Positions 32,067-39,844 of a stretch of 44,882 bases of DNA are shown one piece after another (the first letter of the stretch is position 1; the number at the start of each line of letters is the position of its first letter). The stretch comes from Oscillospiraceae bacterium (GTDB taxonomy: Bacteria; Bacillota; Clostridia; Oscillospirales; Oscillospiraceae). Both the position numbers and the translations under genes were made by a program. The notes under the pieces are model-generated. The model saw nothing but the letters and a program-made list of their open reading frames with translations. It did no database searches and had not been told where the DNA came from. The stretch is from the NCBI GenBank assembly GCA_017501695.1, contig JAFVWL010000118.1, positions 1 to 44,882 on the forward strand, written 5' to 3'.

Positions 32067-33174
32067 GCATACAGAAATTCTGAACCGGTGGCGGCTGGTT
32101 CTGGGCAAAAATGCCCGGGAGCAGATGGCGCTGTCGGACCCCACTCTTGATCAAATGGATCAGGCGCTGGACTTTCTGTACGGACGGGAAGCGCCGGAGG
32201 ATGTGCGCGATCCCCAGGGAGGCCGGGAATCCGGCATTCCCACGGTGGCTCACTGGCTGAGCAAAATCCGCACCCTGTTTCCGAAGGAAACCGCGGAGAT
32301 TCTCCAGCGGCACGCACTGGAACGATATCAGTTGACAGAGCTTCTGGCAGACCAGGAAATTCTGGAACGAATGGAGCCCAATCAGGCCCTTCTGGAAACG
32401 GTGCTGAGTCTGAAGCACATGATGAAAGGCCCTGTGCTGGACACCGCAAGGCGGATCGTGGAACGGGTAGCGGCACAGCTTACAGAGCAGATGCGCACCG
32501 AGCTTCAGCAGTCGGCCCTGGGAAAGCCGGACCGGAACAGCCGCAACGGCATCCGGTCCCTGCGGAATCTGGACATCAAACGAACCATCCGGGACAATCT
32601 TTCCCACTACGATCCGGAAAAGAAACAGCTCCGGCTGGAAAAAGTCCATTTTAATGGACGGATCACGCGGTATCATCCATGGAGAGTGATCCTGGCGGTG
32701 GACGAAAGCGGTTCCATGATGGGTTCCATCATCCACAGCGCCGTAATGGCAGGCATCTTCGCCAGGATGCCCATGCTGGACATGAAGCTCATCATCTTCA
32801 ATACCACTGTCGTGGACCTGAGCGGTCAGGTGGAGGACCCGGTGGAAACCCTGATGAGCATTCATCTGGGCGGCGGCACCAACATCGCTGGCGCGCTGGG
32901 TTATTGCAGGGATCTGATCACCTTCCCACACAGAACCATGGTGGTGCTGGTCAGCGACCTGTGTGAGGGCGGCCCCCGGGCCAATCTCTACAGCGTATGC
33001 CACGACATCATTGAAAGCGGCGCAAAGCTGATCGCCCTGACCGCCCTTGATGACCATTCCTCTCCGGTCTATGACCGGGAAACGGCCCAGCATCTTGCGG
33101 ATCTGGGCGCTTATGTGGGTGCCATGACCCCAGCCAGGCTGGCAGATTTCATGGCAGAAGTAATGAAAAACTGA
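32059..33174 (+). CDS. VWA domain protein with complete MIDAS (YehP-like)
   Basis: 371 residues. An N-terminal helical region (about 1-200) precedes a von Willebrand factor A domain starting at VILAVDESGSMMGS. All metal-ion-dependent adhesion site residues are present: DxSxS (Asp215, Ser217, Ser219), the threonine in GGGTNI (Thr274) and the aspartate in VSDLCEGG (Asp300). VWA partners of MoxR ATPases bind clients or the ATPase ring through Mg2+ at this site. The ATG at 32059 follows AAGGAGATGTGGACG. The gene lies fourth from the end of a six-gene operon, and its stop is 19 bases before the SWIM gene. Confidence 0.92.
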   Translation: MAEHTEILNRWRLVLGKNAREQMALSDPTLDQMDQALDFLYGREAPEDVRDPQGGRESGIPTVAHWLSKIRTLFPKETAEILQRHALERYQLTELLADQEILERMEPNQALLETVLSLKHMMKGPVLDTARRIVERVAAQLTEQMRTELQQSALGKPDRNSRNGIRSLRNLDIKRTIRDNLSHYDPEKKQLRLEKVHFNGRITRYHPWRVILAVDESGSMMGSIIHSAVMAGIFARMPMLDMKLIIFNTTVVDLSGQVEDPVETLMSIHLGGGTNIAGALGYCRDLITFPHRTMVVLVSDLCEGGPRANLYSVCHDIIESGAKLIALTALDDHSSPVYDRETAQHLADLGAYVGAMTPARLADFMAEVMKN

Positions 33175-33193
33175 TGGGAAAGGAGCTGGACAG

Positions 33194-34819
33194 ATGGACA
33201 TTCCGGAAAAACTGAAACAAGCCCTGGCGGCAGCTGATGAAGCCTATCTGGCCGGTCTGAGCAACAAGGGAACCCTGAACCGCGGCAAAAAGGATCTGGA
33301 TGGGATGACGGACGTGACCGTCATCCCTTCGGATACGGAAATCCAGGTTCAGTGGGGTGATGTTCGCTGCGCAATCCGTGAGCCTTTGGGCAGCAGCGGC
33401 TGCTCCTGTCCCAGTACCGCCTTCTGCCGTCACCGGGTCAGTGCCATCCTGTGGCTGAAGGCCCGGCTGGGAGACAGCCCGGAGCCTGCCAGGTCTCCCG
33501 ACTTCCAGTCCCTCAGGGCGTATCCGGCGGATAAGCTGGCCCGGATTCTCGGCACAAGCAAGCTCAGCGCCCTGCGCTTCCGGCTGGAATCCGGAATTCG
33601 CCCGGAGATGGATCAGGGAGCGGTGATCCGGGTGGAGCTTCCCTGGGCAGGAGTGAATGTCCGGCTGTTGGAGCCTCTGGAACACAGCACCTGTGCCTGT
33701 CACAGCACCGGCTTGTGCGTTCACAAAGCTGAAGCCCTGCTCTGGTGGCAGCTGCATGAGAACATCATCACGCCGGAGCAGCTTCCCCTGCCCAGTGCAG
33801 CCCCCACGCTGGATACAGAACAGCTTCGGGGCATCTGCAGGAGCGTCCAGGAAACCCTTTCGTCCCTGATGGCATGGGGCTTGGGCCGGGCCTCCCCGGA
33901 AATCTGCCAGACCCTGGAGCGAATGGCATCCCTGTGTCATACCGCAGGACTGCCCAATCTGGAGCGGAGCCTTCGCAGGCTATCCGGCGAATACGATGCC
34001 TGCTTCGCCCGATCCGCCGGATTCCGGGATACGGTGCTTCTTGAGCGGCTCTCCCACACCTACCGCCTTGCCCAGGCCACGGAACAGGCGACGGAAGAAC
34101 AGCTTTCCGGTCTTGCAGGTGAATTCCGGGAGGAATATCGGAACGCCGGAAACAGGAAGCTCTATCTGCTTGGCTCCCGAATCTACTCGGAGAAAAACGG
34201 CTACGCAGGAACCATCTATTATTTCCGGGACATGGAGCAGCAGTGCTGGTACGCCTTCCGGCACATCCGGCCCACCTTTTATGAGGGAAGGGCCCAGAAG
34301 GTGCCAAAGCACGCATCCCCCTGGGGCCTGCCCTGCACACTGGACAAGCTTTGGAAGAATTCCATGGAGCTGACCGGTGCCAAGGCAAACCGCCATGGCA
34401 ATCTCTCTGCCACCTCAGAATGCAGCGCTGCCATTCTGGGGCCAATGGCTCCCGCTGCGGCAATCCCCGAAGAGGAAATCTGCATGGATTTCCGGGCGCT
34501 TTTGGGGCGGAGTGATCCCAGCCGGTCTGAGCGCCAGCGTCTTGCCCTGATCCGGGCGGCCGGGATGGAAGTCCAGCCCTACGATTCCATCCGGCAGATT
34601 TACACGCTGCGGCTTCTGGACAGCTTTGGAAGGGATGTCTGGCTCAAGGTGCCTTACAGCAAAGACAACAGCTCCGTCATCGACTGGCTGGAGCGGCTCA
34701 CGGAGGGCCAGGTCCCCACAGATCGGGCGCCTGTGTTCTTCGGGATTCTTTCCCGGGAGTCAGACCGGCTGACCTTCAGCCCCATTGAATGCTTTACGGA
34801 TTGGGAGGGACAGCTATGA
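33194..34819 (+). CDS. Protein with two SWIM zinc fingers (YehQ-like)
   Basis: 541 residues. Two SWIM motifs of the form C-x-C-x5-C-x-H are seen: Cys70, Cys72, Cys78, His80 (CSCPSTAFCRH) and Cys167, Cys169, Cys175, His177 (CACHSTGLCVH), each followed by a helix rich in Ala and Trp (AILWLKA, ALLWWQL). SWIM fingers bind DNA or proteins. The remaining 350 residues match no domain I recognise. E. coli YehQ has a SWIM finger in the equivalent MoxR-VWA cluster. The ATG at 33194 follows AAAGGAGCTGGACAG. Its stop overlaps the start of the next gene in ATGA. Confidence 0.88.
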   Translation: MDIPEKLKQALAAADEAYLAGLSNKGTLNRGKKDLDGMTDVTVIPSDTEIQVQWGDVRCAIREPLGSSGCSCPSTAFCRHRVSAILWLKARLGDSPEPARSPDFQSLRAYPADKLARILGTSKLSALRFRLESGIRPEMDQGAVIRVELPWAGVNVRLLEPLEHSTCACHSTGLCVHKAEALLWWQLHENIITPEQLPLPSAAPTLDTEQLRGICRSVQETLSSLMAWGLGRASPEICQTLERMASLCHTAGLPNLERSLRRLSGEYDACFARSAGFRDTVLLERLSHTYRLAQATEQATEEQLSGLAGEFREEYRNAGNRKLYLLGSRIYSEKNGYAGTIYYFRDMEQQCWYAFRHIRPTFYEGRAQKVPKHASPWGLPCTLDKLWKNSMELTGAKANRHGNLSATSECSAAILGPMAPAAAIPEEEICMDFRALLGRSDPSRSERQRLALIRAAGMEVQPYDSIRQIYTLRLLDSFGRDVWLKVPYSKDNSSVIDWLERLTEGQVPTDRAPVFFGILSRESDRLTFSPIECFTDWEGQL

Positions 34820-35133
34820 AGGAACTGCTGGACGATATGGAACGGGCCATGGCGGATCTGATGCTCTCGGGCTATGCCACAGGAGCAGAGCTTGCCGGAA
34901 GATTCCGGAACTTAGGAACAGAATGCAGCCGGATCGGTCTGAAGAACGGCGGCGCATGGATGGAGGAAATTGCCCGGGCTCTGGAACAGAGAACCCACTC
35001 TGTCCGGAAAGAGGATCTAGTCATAACGGAGCTGCTCTGCCGGGCCGTCGGCTATGTTCGGCTTTGCAGAGAGAAAATACAGGAAGAAGAGATTGCAGTC
35101 CGCTGGGACAGCATTACAGGAGGCAGCCTATGA
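34816..35133 (+). CDS. Small unrecognised protein coupled to the SWIM and DUF4132 genes
   Basis: 105 residues, mostly helical and charged (MKELLDDMERAMADLMLSGY ... LCREKIQEEEIAVRWDSITGGSL), with no signal peptide, membrane helix or motif that I know. It is clearly translated as part of the operon: its ATG shares four bases with the SWIM stop (ATGA at 34816-34819), and its own stop shares four with the DUF4132 start (ATGA at 35130-35133). The ribosome site GGGAGGGAC precedes it. The tight coupling suggests that it is made in step with its neighbours, perhaps as an adaptor between them. The E. coli cluster also has a small gene (yehK) next to its DUF4132 gene; I cannot tell whether they are related. 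Confidence 0.8.
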   Translation: MKELLDDMERAMADLMLSGYATGAELAGRFRNLGTECSRIGLKNGGAWMEEIARALEQRTHSVRKEDLVITELLCRAVGYVRLCREKIQEEEIAVRWDSITGGSL

Positions 35134-38100
35134 ATCTACAGAATCAAGCAAAAGAAGAGAAGCTGAAAAAGCTTCTGAGCCATTTGAATTTGTCATCCAA
35201 AAACAGCCGGATTGCCTTGCAGTATCTCACTGCGGAGGTGCCGGATGAATCCCTGCTGGAACAGGTGGAAGCCCAGAATTTTCGGTTGCTGTCCATCAAT
35301 GTGCGGATGGAGGTTTCCGATATTCTGCAGCCCCTTCGGGAGGGCGGCAAGAAGGACCAGATCGGGCGGTTCTACCGGCTGTTCTGGGCAATGGGCAAAA
35401 GCACTGCCTGCTATGTAATGAGCAGCCCCTTCCGCTTCGCGCCGGAAACGCCGGAGGATATCTCCCGGTATCTGAGCAAAGCCGCCGCAGCGGCACTGGC
35501 AGGCGAAATCCTGACCCAGAACAATCGTCCGGCTTTTCTTCCTCCCTGGCTGTGGAAGATGGCGGAAACGGAGCCGGAGGAGCTGATCCGGGCCCAGGCG
35601 CTTTGCGGCGAGCCCATTGAAGGCCGGGCCAAGGCCATGCTGGCAGGTCTGGTGCTGAGCAGGGGCAACGTGTCCCAGGAACAGCTCCGGCAGCAGGTGG
35701 AGATCCTTTTGACGGCTCAGCAACATCTGCTGCCTGCGGCGGCCCATAGCCTCAGCCCCGGGGACAAGCAGCTTCTGGCAGACTTCATCAGCGCAGGCGA
35801 TCCTTCCGCTCCCCTGCCCCTGCTTTCTTACACGGATTACTACGCCACCGACGTACAGAATTTCTGGAACACCCACAGCACCGATGACCGGCTTGGCAGT
35901 CTTCTGGGCGTCACCGCCATTATGGGCCAGCGGCTAGACCCCCGACTCCGGTGTGCCGCAAAGGTGCATCTGGCGCTGAATCCCCGGATCGTGCTGATGT
36001 TCGCAACCCAGTTGATCGAACAGGCGCAGTTTATGGAGGAACTTCCCCGGATTTTGGAGGATCTGCCCGGCGGCATGGCGAGCCTCCTGCTGTTTCTCAC
36101 CGCGCCCTATTCCTGGATTCCGGAGGATTGGCGCAGCAGTCTGGCCCGCCGGTGCGCCGCCGCTCTTCCGGAAGTGCTGGCTGTGGCGAATCCCAATCAG
36201 TTTTCCGCCCTCACAGAGCTTTTGCCCGGCCCCATGAAGGTCATGGGCGTCGATCTGCCGGCAGAGGCAATTCGCTTCCTCCGGAACGCGGTGGATGCTG
36301 GTGAGGACGAACTTCAGGATTATCTGATGGGTGCCGGTTCTGTCTCTGACAGCGCCGCGCTTCTGAAGAATGTGACCTACACCGGCTACAATTTCCCCTT
36401 CAAAGTAACCACCATGATCCGGGATCACCGTCTGGTTCATGGATGGACTGATTTCCATCTCCGGTACGCCGTGGTGATGGGTACGGTATTCAACGGCGCT
36501 CCCCTCCGGGAGCTGCTGTCTGAGAAATCCGGCAGGCTGAATATGGAGGAAATTCCCAAGCTGTGCCTGCTTCTGCGGCAGAAGGGGCTGGATCTGACCA
36601 CGATGCTGGAGCTGCTGGGCAATTTCCGGGATCATGTTTATTGGGATAAGGCAGCCGAAGCCATTGACGCTAGCACTGCTCAGTTGCTCTCCGGCACAGC
36701 CGATGCCGGGGAGCTGTGCCAGGCCGCGAAAAATGGCAGTCTGTACGCCCGTCAGCACGCCCTGCGCAGGCTGAACCAGCTGCCCGGAGAGGAAGCGAAA
36801 GAGGGAATGCTTTCCTGCACCGCCGACTCCTCCAAAGCCATCCAGAAGCTGCTGGCCCAGCTGCTGCCGGAGCATACGGACTGGGCGGCGGAGTACATCG
36901 CCCTGTTGAAAAGCAAAAAAGCGCCACAGCGGATTCTGGCGGCTCAGGTTCTGGGCAAAATGGGAACTGTGGGCACTGCTGCCCTGCAGGAGGCCCTGGA
37001 AACGGAAAAAAGCGCAAAGGTTGCCGATGCCATCCAGACCGCTCTTGGGGACACCGCCAAGCCTGCGGCTACCGGCACCCAGGAGCTGGTACAGCGGCTC
37101 GTGAATGCCAATAAGATAAAAAAGCTTCAGTGGCTCCTGGATGTGCCTCTGCCCGTGGTTCATCTGACAACCGGAGAGGCCCCGGAGGAGTCTGTGCTTG
37201 CTCTGTTGATTGCGTACTGTGACCTTGGACGAATCGGACGGAGTGATCTGGCTGCTCAGATTCCCGGGGAAATGAATCCGAAGGATCTGGAGGCACTGGC
37301 GGACGAGGTCTTTGAGCGGTGGATCGCCGCAGGGGCCCCTTCCAAGCACAAGTGGGTGCTGGCCTTCTCTGCCGTTTACGGCGGCGAAACGGTATGCGTC
37401 AAGCTGATCCGCGCCATCAATGACTGGCCCCAGAACGCCCGGGGCGCCATTGCCTGTGACGGTGTAAAGGCGCTGACCTTAAGCGCTGCCCCCGGTGCGC
37501 TGCTGGCGGTGGATGCCATTTCCCGGAAGTTCAAGTTTCGTCAGGTGAAGGTTGCCGCTGCCGCCGCACTGGACAGCGCTGCCCAGGAGCTGGGCATCAG
37601 TGTGGAGGAGCTTGCCGACCGGATTGTACCGGACCTTGGCTTTGACCAGGCAGGAAAGCGGATATTCGACTATGGAAAGCGGAGCTTTACCGTCCGGCTG
37701 ACCCCGTCGCTGGAGCTTTCCATCACCACGGACGCCGGAAAGACTGTCAAAAATCTTCCTGCGCCCGGAAAAACCGACGATGAACCCAAGGCTTCGGAAG
37801 CCTACGAAGCCTTTAAGGCCATGAAAAAGCAGATCCGCACCACCGTCAGCACCCAAAAGACCCGTCTGGAAGCAGCCCTTGCCACCCTGCGGTGCTGGGA
37901 TCGGGACAGCTGGAACGCCCTGTTCGTCCGGAATCCCATTATGCACCAATTCGCCATCAGTCTGGTCTGGGGCGTGTATCAGCAGGGTGTTTTGACCGAT
38001 ACCTTCCGGTATATGGAGGACGGTTCCTTCAATACCGTGGACGAGGAGGAATATGAGCTGCCCGAAAATGCCAGCATTGGTCTTGTTCATCCAGTAGAGC

Positions 38101-38618
38101 TGAACGAGGAGCTGCTCACCGGCTGGAAGCAGCAGCTTGAGGACTACGAAGTGACTCAGAGCATCCTCCAGCTGGACCGGCCTGTGTTCGTCCTTTCTGA
38201 AGATGCGCGGGCGTCGAAAACCCTGGAAGCCTTCGGCGGCAAGCAGCTCAACGGTCTTTCTCTGTCCGGCAAGCTCACCGGCATGGGCTGGTTCCGGGGC
38301 AGCGTGGTGGATGGCGGTGTCTTCTATACCTACTGGCGCGAGGACCCGACCCTGGAAATCGGTGTGGAGCTGCGGTTCTCCGGTTCCTACGTGGGCGATG
38401 AAAACGACGATGTGACGGTATACGACGCGGTATTCTACAAGTCCGGAACCGTCACCCGGGGCAGTTATATCTATGATGCTCCCAAGGGGGAGAATACCTT
38501 CTCTCTGGGTCAGATTCCTGCCCGGTACTACAGTGAGATAATCCAGCAGCTCACAAAAGCCACTGCATCCAGCACAGAAACGGATGCCAACTGGAAAGCA
38601 GACCGGAAGGACTGCTGA
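35130..38618 (+). CDS. DUF4132 protein (YehI/MolR-like) with HEAT-like repeats
   Basis: 1162 residues, the largest protein here. The first 900 residues are helical, with a HEAT-like stretch at about 540-650 (YARQHALRRLNQLPGEEAKE, APQRILAAQVLGKMGTVGTA). The C-terminal DUF4132 domain has its typical core at about 925-955 (CWDRDSWNALFVRNPIMHQF, SLVWGVY), followed by a beta-rich tail. E. coli YehI (MolR), of similar size, sits next to the same AAA+/VWA/SWIM set. Its function is not known; a scaffold or client-binding platform is inference. The ATG at 35130 follows AGGAGGCAGCCT and shares ATGA with the stop of the small gene. A longer frame to 34785 is the shadow of the small gene and was rejected. 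Confidence 0.9.
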   Translation: MNLQNQAKEEKLKKLLSHLNLSSKNSRIALQYLTAEVPDESLLEQVEAQNFRLLSINVRMEVSDILQPLREGGKKDQIGRFYRLFWAMGKSTACYVMSSPFRFAPETPEDISRYLSKAAAAALAGEILTQNNRPAFLPPWLWKMAETEPEELIRAQALCGEPIEGRAKAMLAGLVLSRGNVSQEQLRQQVEILLTAQQHLLPAAAHSLSPGDKQLLADFISAGDPSAPLPLLSYTDYYATDVQNFWNTHSTDDRLGSLLGVTAIMGQRLDPRLRCAAKVHLALNPRIVLMFATQLIEQAQFMEELPRILEDLPGGMASLLLFLTAPYSWIPEDWRSSLARRCAAALPEVLAVANPNQFSALTELLPGPMKVMGVDLPAEAIRFLRNAVDAGEDELQDYLMGAGSVSDSAALLKNVTYTGYNFPFKVTTMIRDHRLVHGWTDFHLRYAVVMGTVFNGAPLRELLSEKSGRLNMEEIPKLCLLLRQKGLDLTTMLELLGNFRDHVYWDKAAEAIDASTAQLLSGTADAGELCQAAKNGSLYARQHALRRLNQLPGEEAKEGMLSCTADSSKAIQKLLAQLLPEHTDWAAEYIALLKSKKAPQRILAAQVLGKMGTVGTAALQEALETEKSAKVADAIQTALGDTAKPAATGTQELVQRLVNANKIKKLQWLLDVPLPVVHLTTGEAPEESVLALLIAYCDLGRIGRSDLAAQIPGEMNPKDLEALADEVFERWIAAGAPSKHKWVLAFSAVYGGETVCVKLIRAINDWPQNARGAIACDGVKALTLSAAPGALLAVDAISRKFKFRQVKVAAAAALDSAAQELGISVEELADRIVPDLGFDQAGKRIFDYGKRSFTVRLTPSLELSITTDAGKTVKNLPAPGKTDDEPKASEAYEAFKAMKKQIRTTVSTQKTRLEAALATLRCWDRDSWNALFVRNPIMHQFAISLVWGVYQQGVLTDTFRYMEDGSFNTVDEEEYELPENASIGLVHPVELNEELLTGWKQQLEDYEVTQSILQLDRPVFVLSEDARASKTLEAFGGKQLNGLSLSGKLTGMGWFRGSVVDGGVFYTYWREDPTLEIGVELRFSGSYVGDENDDVTVYDAVFYKSGTVTRGSYIYDAPKGENTFSLGQIPARYYSEIIQQLTKATASSTETDANWKADRKDC

Positions 38619-38626
38619 TTAAAAAC

Positions 38627-38662
38627 AATGCCTCGGTGTACCCTGTGGTACATCGAGGCATT
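38627..38662. terminator. Bidirectional terminator between DUF4132 and radical SAM genes
   Basis: 16-bp stem AATGCCTCGGTGTACC / GGTACATCGAGGCATT with one wobble. TTTTC follows on the plus strand and TGTTTTTA on the minus strand, so it serves both convergent genes. Confidence 0.85.
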
Positions 38663-38672
38663 TTCATTGCGG

Positions 38673-38693
38673 TTTTCCACAGACTGTGGAAAA
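38673..38693. repeat. Short perfect hairpin before the radical SAM stop
   Basis: TTTTCCACA-GAC-TGTGGAAAA, nine-base-pair stem with a three-base loop. It lies just after the radical SAM gene on the minus strand, ahead of the stronger terminator. The role is unknown. Confidence 0.6.
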
Positions 38694-38698
38694 GTGTT

Positions 38699-39712
38699 TT
38701 ACATTTCATCCAGGATTTCTTCCGCGAATTCATCCAGATCCTCCGGGACGCCCTGCTTCAGGATGCCGCACTTGGGACAGGACAAAACCGTCATCAGCTT
38801 CCGCTCTTTTTTCAGGAACTGCTGCTGGAAGTTCCACAGCACGATGCTGTCCCAGATTTTTTTCGGCGTGGGAGGGGCTCCCACGTGATGATCCAGAAGC
38901 ATGGCGTGATTCCAGTCAAACCGGCAGAGGGAATAACTGGCATCGGAATTGATGCACATCTCGTAGAACACATAGGGACAGACCTGCACTTCCCTGCTCC
39001 GGCCTCCCAGAAGGCTGACCCCTTCGTCGAATTCCACCTTCATCTCGTTATACTTGGGCCAGTATTCAATGGTGCGTTCCACGGAAATACCATCGGTGAT
39101 GTTTCCGAAGGTACGGTAAAAGGCTTCCTCCTGCTCGGATGTGAGAATGTCGCCGTTGATCTTGATGTTCATTTCGCATTTGCCCTTGTGGTCATAGAAA
39201 AAGGCAATGTTGTCCACAAATTGCTGATAGTCCATCTTGTGTCCGGAGAAATCCCGGTACTGCTCCGCGTTTACGCCCTCTACGGAGATATTCAGCCGGT
39301 CCAGACCGGCATCAATGATCTCAAGACTCCGTTCTCGGGTCAGCAGGGATGCGTTGGTGGTGGTATCCACACGTAAAACCTGGGCTGACTGCTTGGCATA
39401 GCGTACCATATCCGCAAAATGGGGATTCAGCAGGGGTTCCCCCTCCTTGTACAGGCGAATCACCCGGATGGGGTCGGGGAAATCCTTCAGGGAATCGATG
39501 ATGCCCTTATATACCTGGAAATCCATGGGGCCGTGGCCCCGGCCTTTGGTTTTCTTCATCAGCCCCAGATTGCCGGAGGGGCAGAATTTGCATCGGAAAT
39601 TGCAGGTATCGCAGGGGTCAATGTAAATCACATAGGGTGTGCGCAGAGGTAGGGCGTTTTTCAGCTCCATCCGGTCATGGAGGTCAATGCGTGGGATGTG
39701 CTTGGCTTTCAT
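38699..39712 (-). CDS. Radical SAM protein with SPASM-type C-terminus
   Basis: 337 residues. The radical SAM cluster motif C-x3-C-x2-C is CNFRCKFC (Cys37, Cys41, Cys44), followed by the core motifs YKEGEPLLNPHF and LDRLNISVEG. The C-terminal third has further cysteines (VQVCPYVFYEMCINSD, CRFDW, SCPKCG) as expected for extra Fe-S clusters of a SPASM or twitch domain. Such enzymes modify peptides or mature partner enzymes; no precursor peptide is evident nearby. The ATG at 39712 follows AAAGGAG. It is divergent from the MATE gene, and their -35 boxes are five bases apart. Confidence 0.87.
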   Translation of the reverse strand: MKAKHIPRIDLHDRMELKNALPLRTPYVIYIDPCDTCNFRCKFCPSGNLGLMKKTKGRGHGPMDFQVYKGIIDSLKDFPDPIRVIRLYKEGEPLLNPHFADMVRYAKQSAQVLRVDTTTNASLLTRERSLEIIDAGLDRLNISVEGVNAEQYRDFSGHKMDYQQFVDNIAFFYDHKGKCEMNIKINGDILTSEQEEAFYRTFGNITDGISVERTIEYWPKYNEMKVEFDEGVSLLGGRSREVQVCPYVFYEMCINSDASYSLCRFDWNHAMLLDHHVGAPPTPKKIWDSIVLWNFQQQFLKKERKLMTVLSCPKCGILKQGVPEDLDEFAEEILDEM

Positions 39713-39748
39713 AAGAGCGCTCCTTTGTTCGTTCTGACTTGTAAGAAC

Positions 39749-39778
39749 AGTATAGCACAGCTGCGGAAGTTTTCGCAA
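39749..39778 (-). promoter_or_regulatory. Promoter for the radical SAM gene
   Basis: Minus-strand TTGCGA (39773-39778), 18-bp spacer, TATACT (39749-39754). Confidence 0.6.
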
Positions 39779-39783
39779 GGCTA

Positions 39784-39812
39784 TTGCGCATCTGGGCCGT
39801 GGGGAGTATAAT
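39784..39812 (+). promoter_or_regulatory. Promoter for the MATE exporter gene
   Basis: TTGCGC (39784-39789), 17-bp spacer, perfect TATAAT (39807-39812). Its -35 faces that of the radical SAM promoter, giving the dyad CGCAA-GGCTA-TTGCG across both. Confidence 0.7.
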
Positions 39813-39844
39813 AGCATCAATGACCTACGAAAGGAAGATTATTT

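Noticed and set aside
34785..35129. N-terminal extension of the DUF4132 protein
   Set aside because: The extension overlaps the small coupled gene in another frame and has no site; the ATG at 35130 follows AGGAGG.
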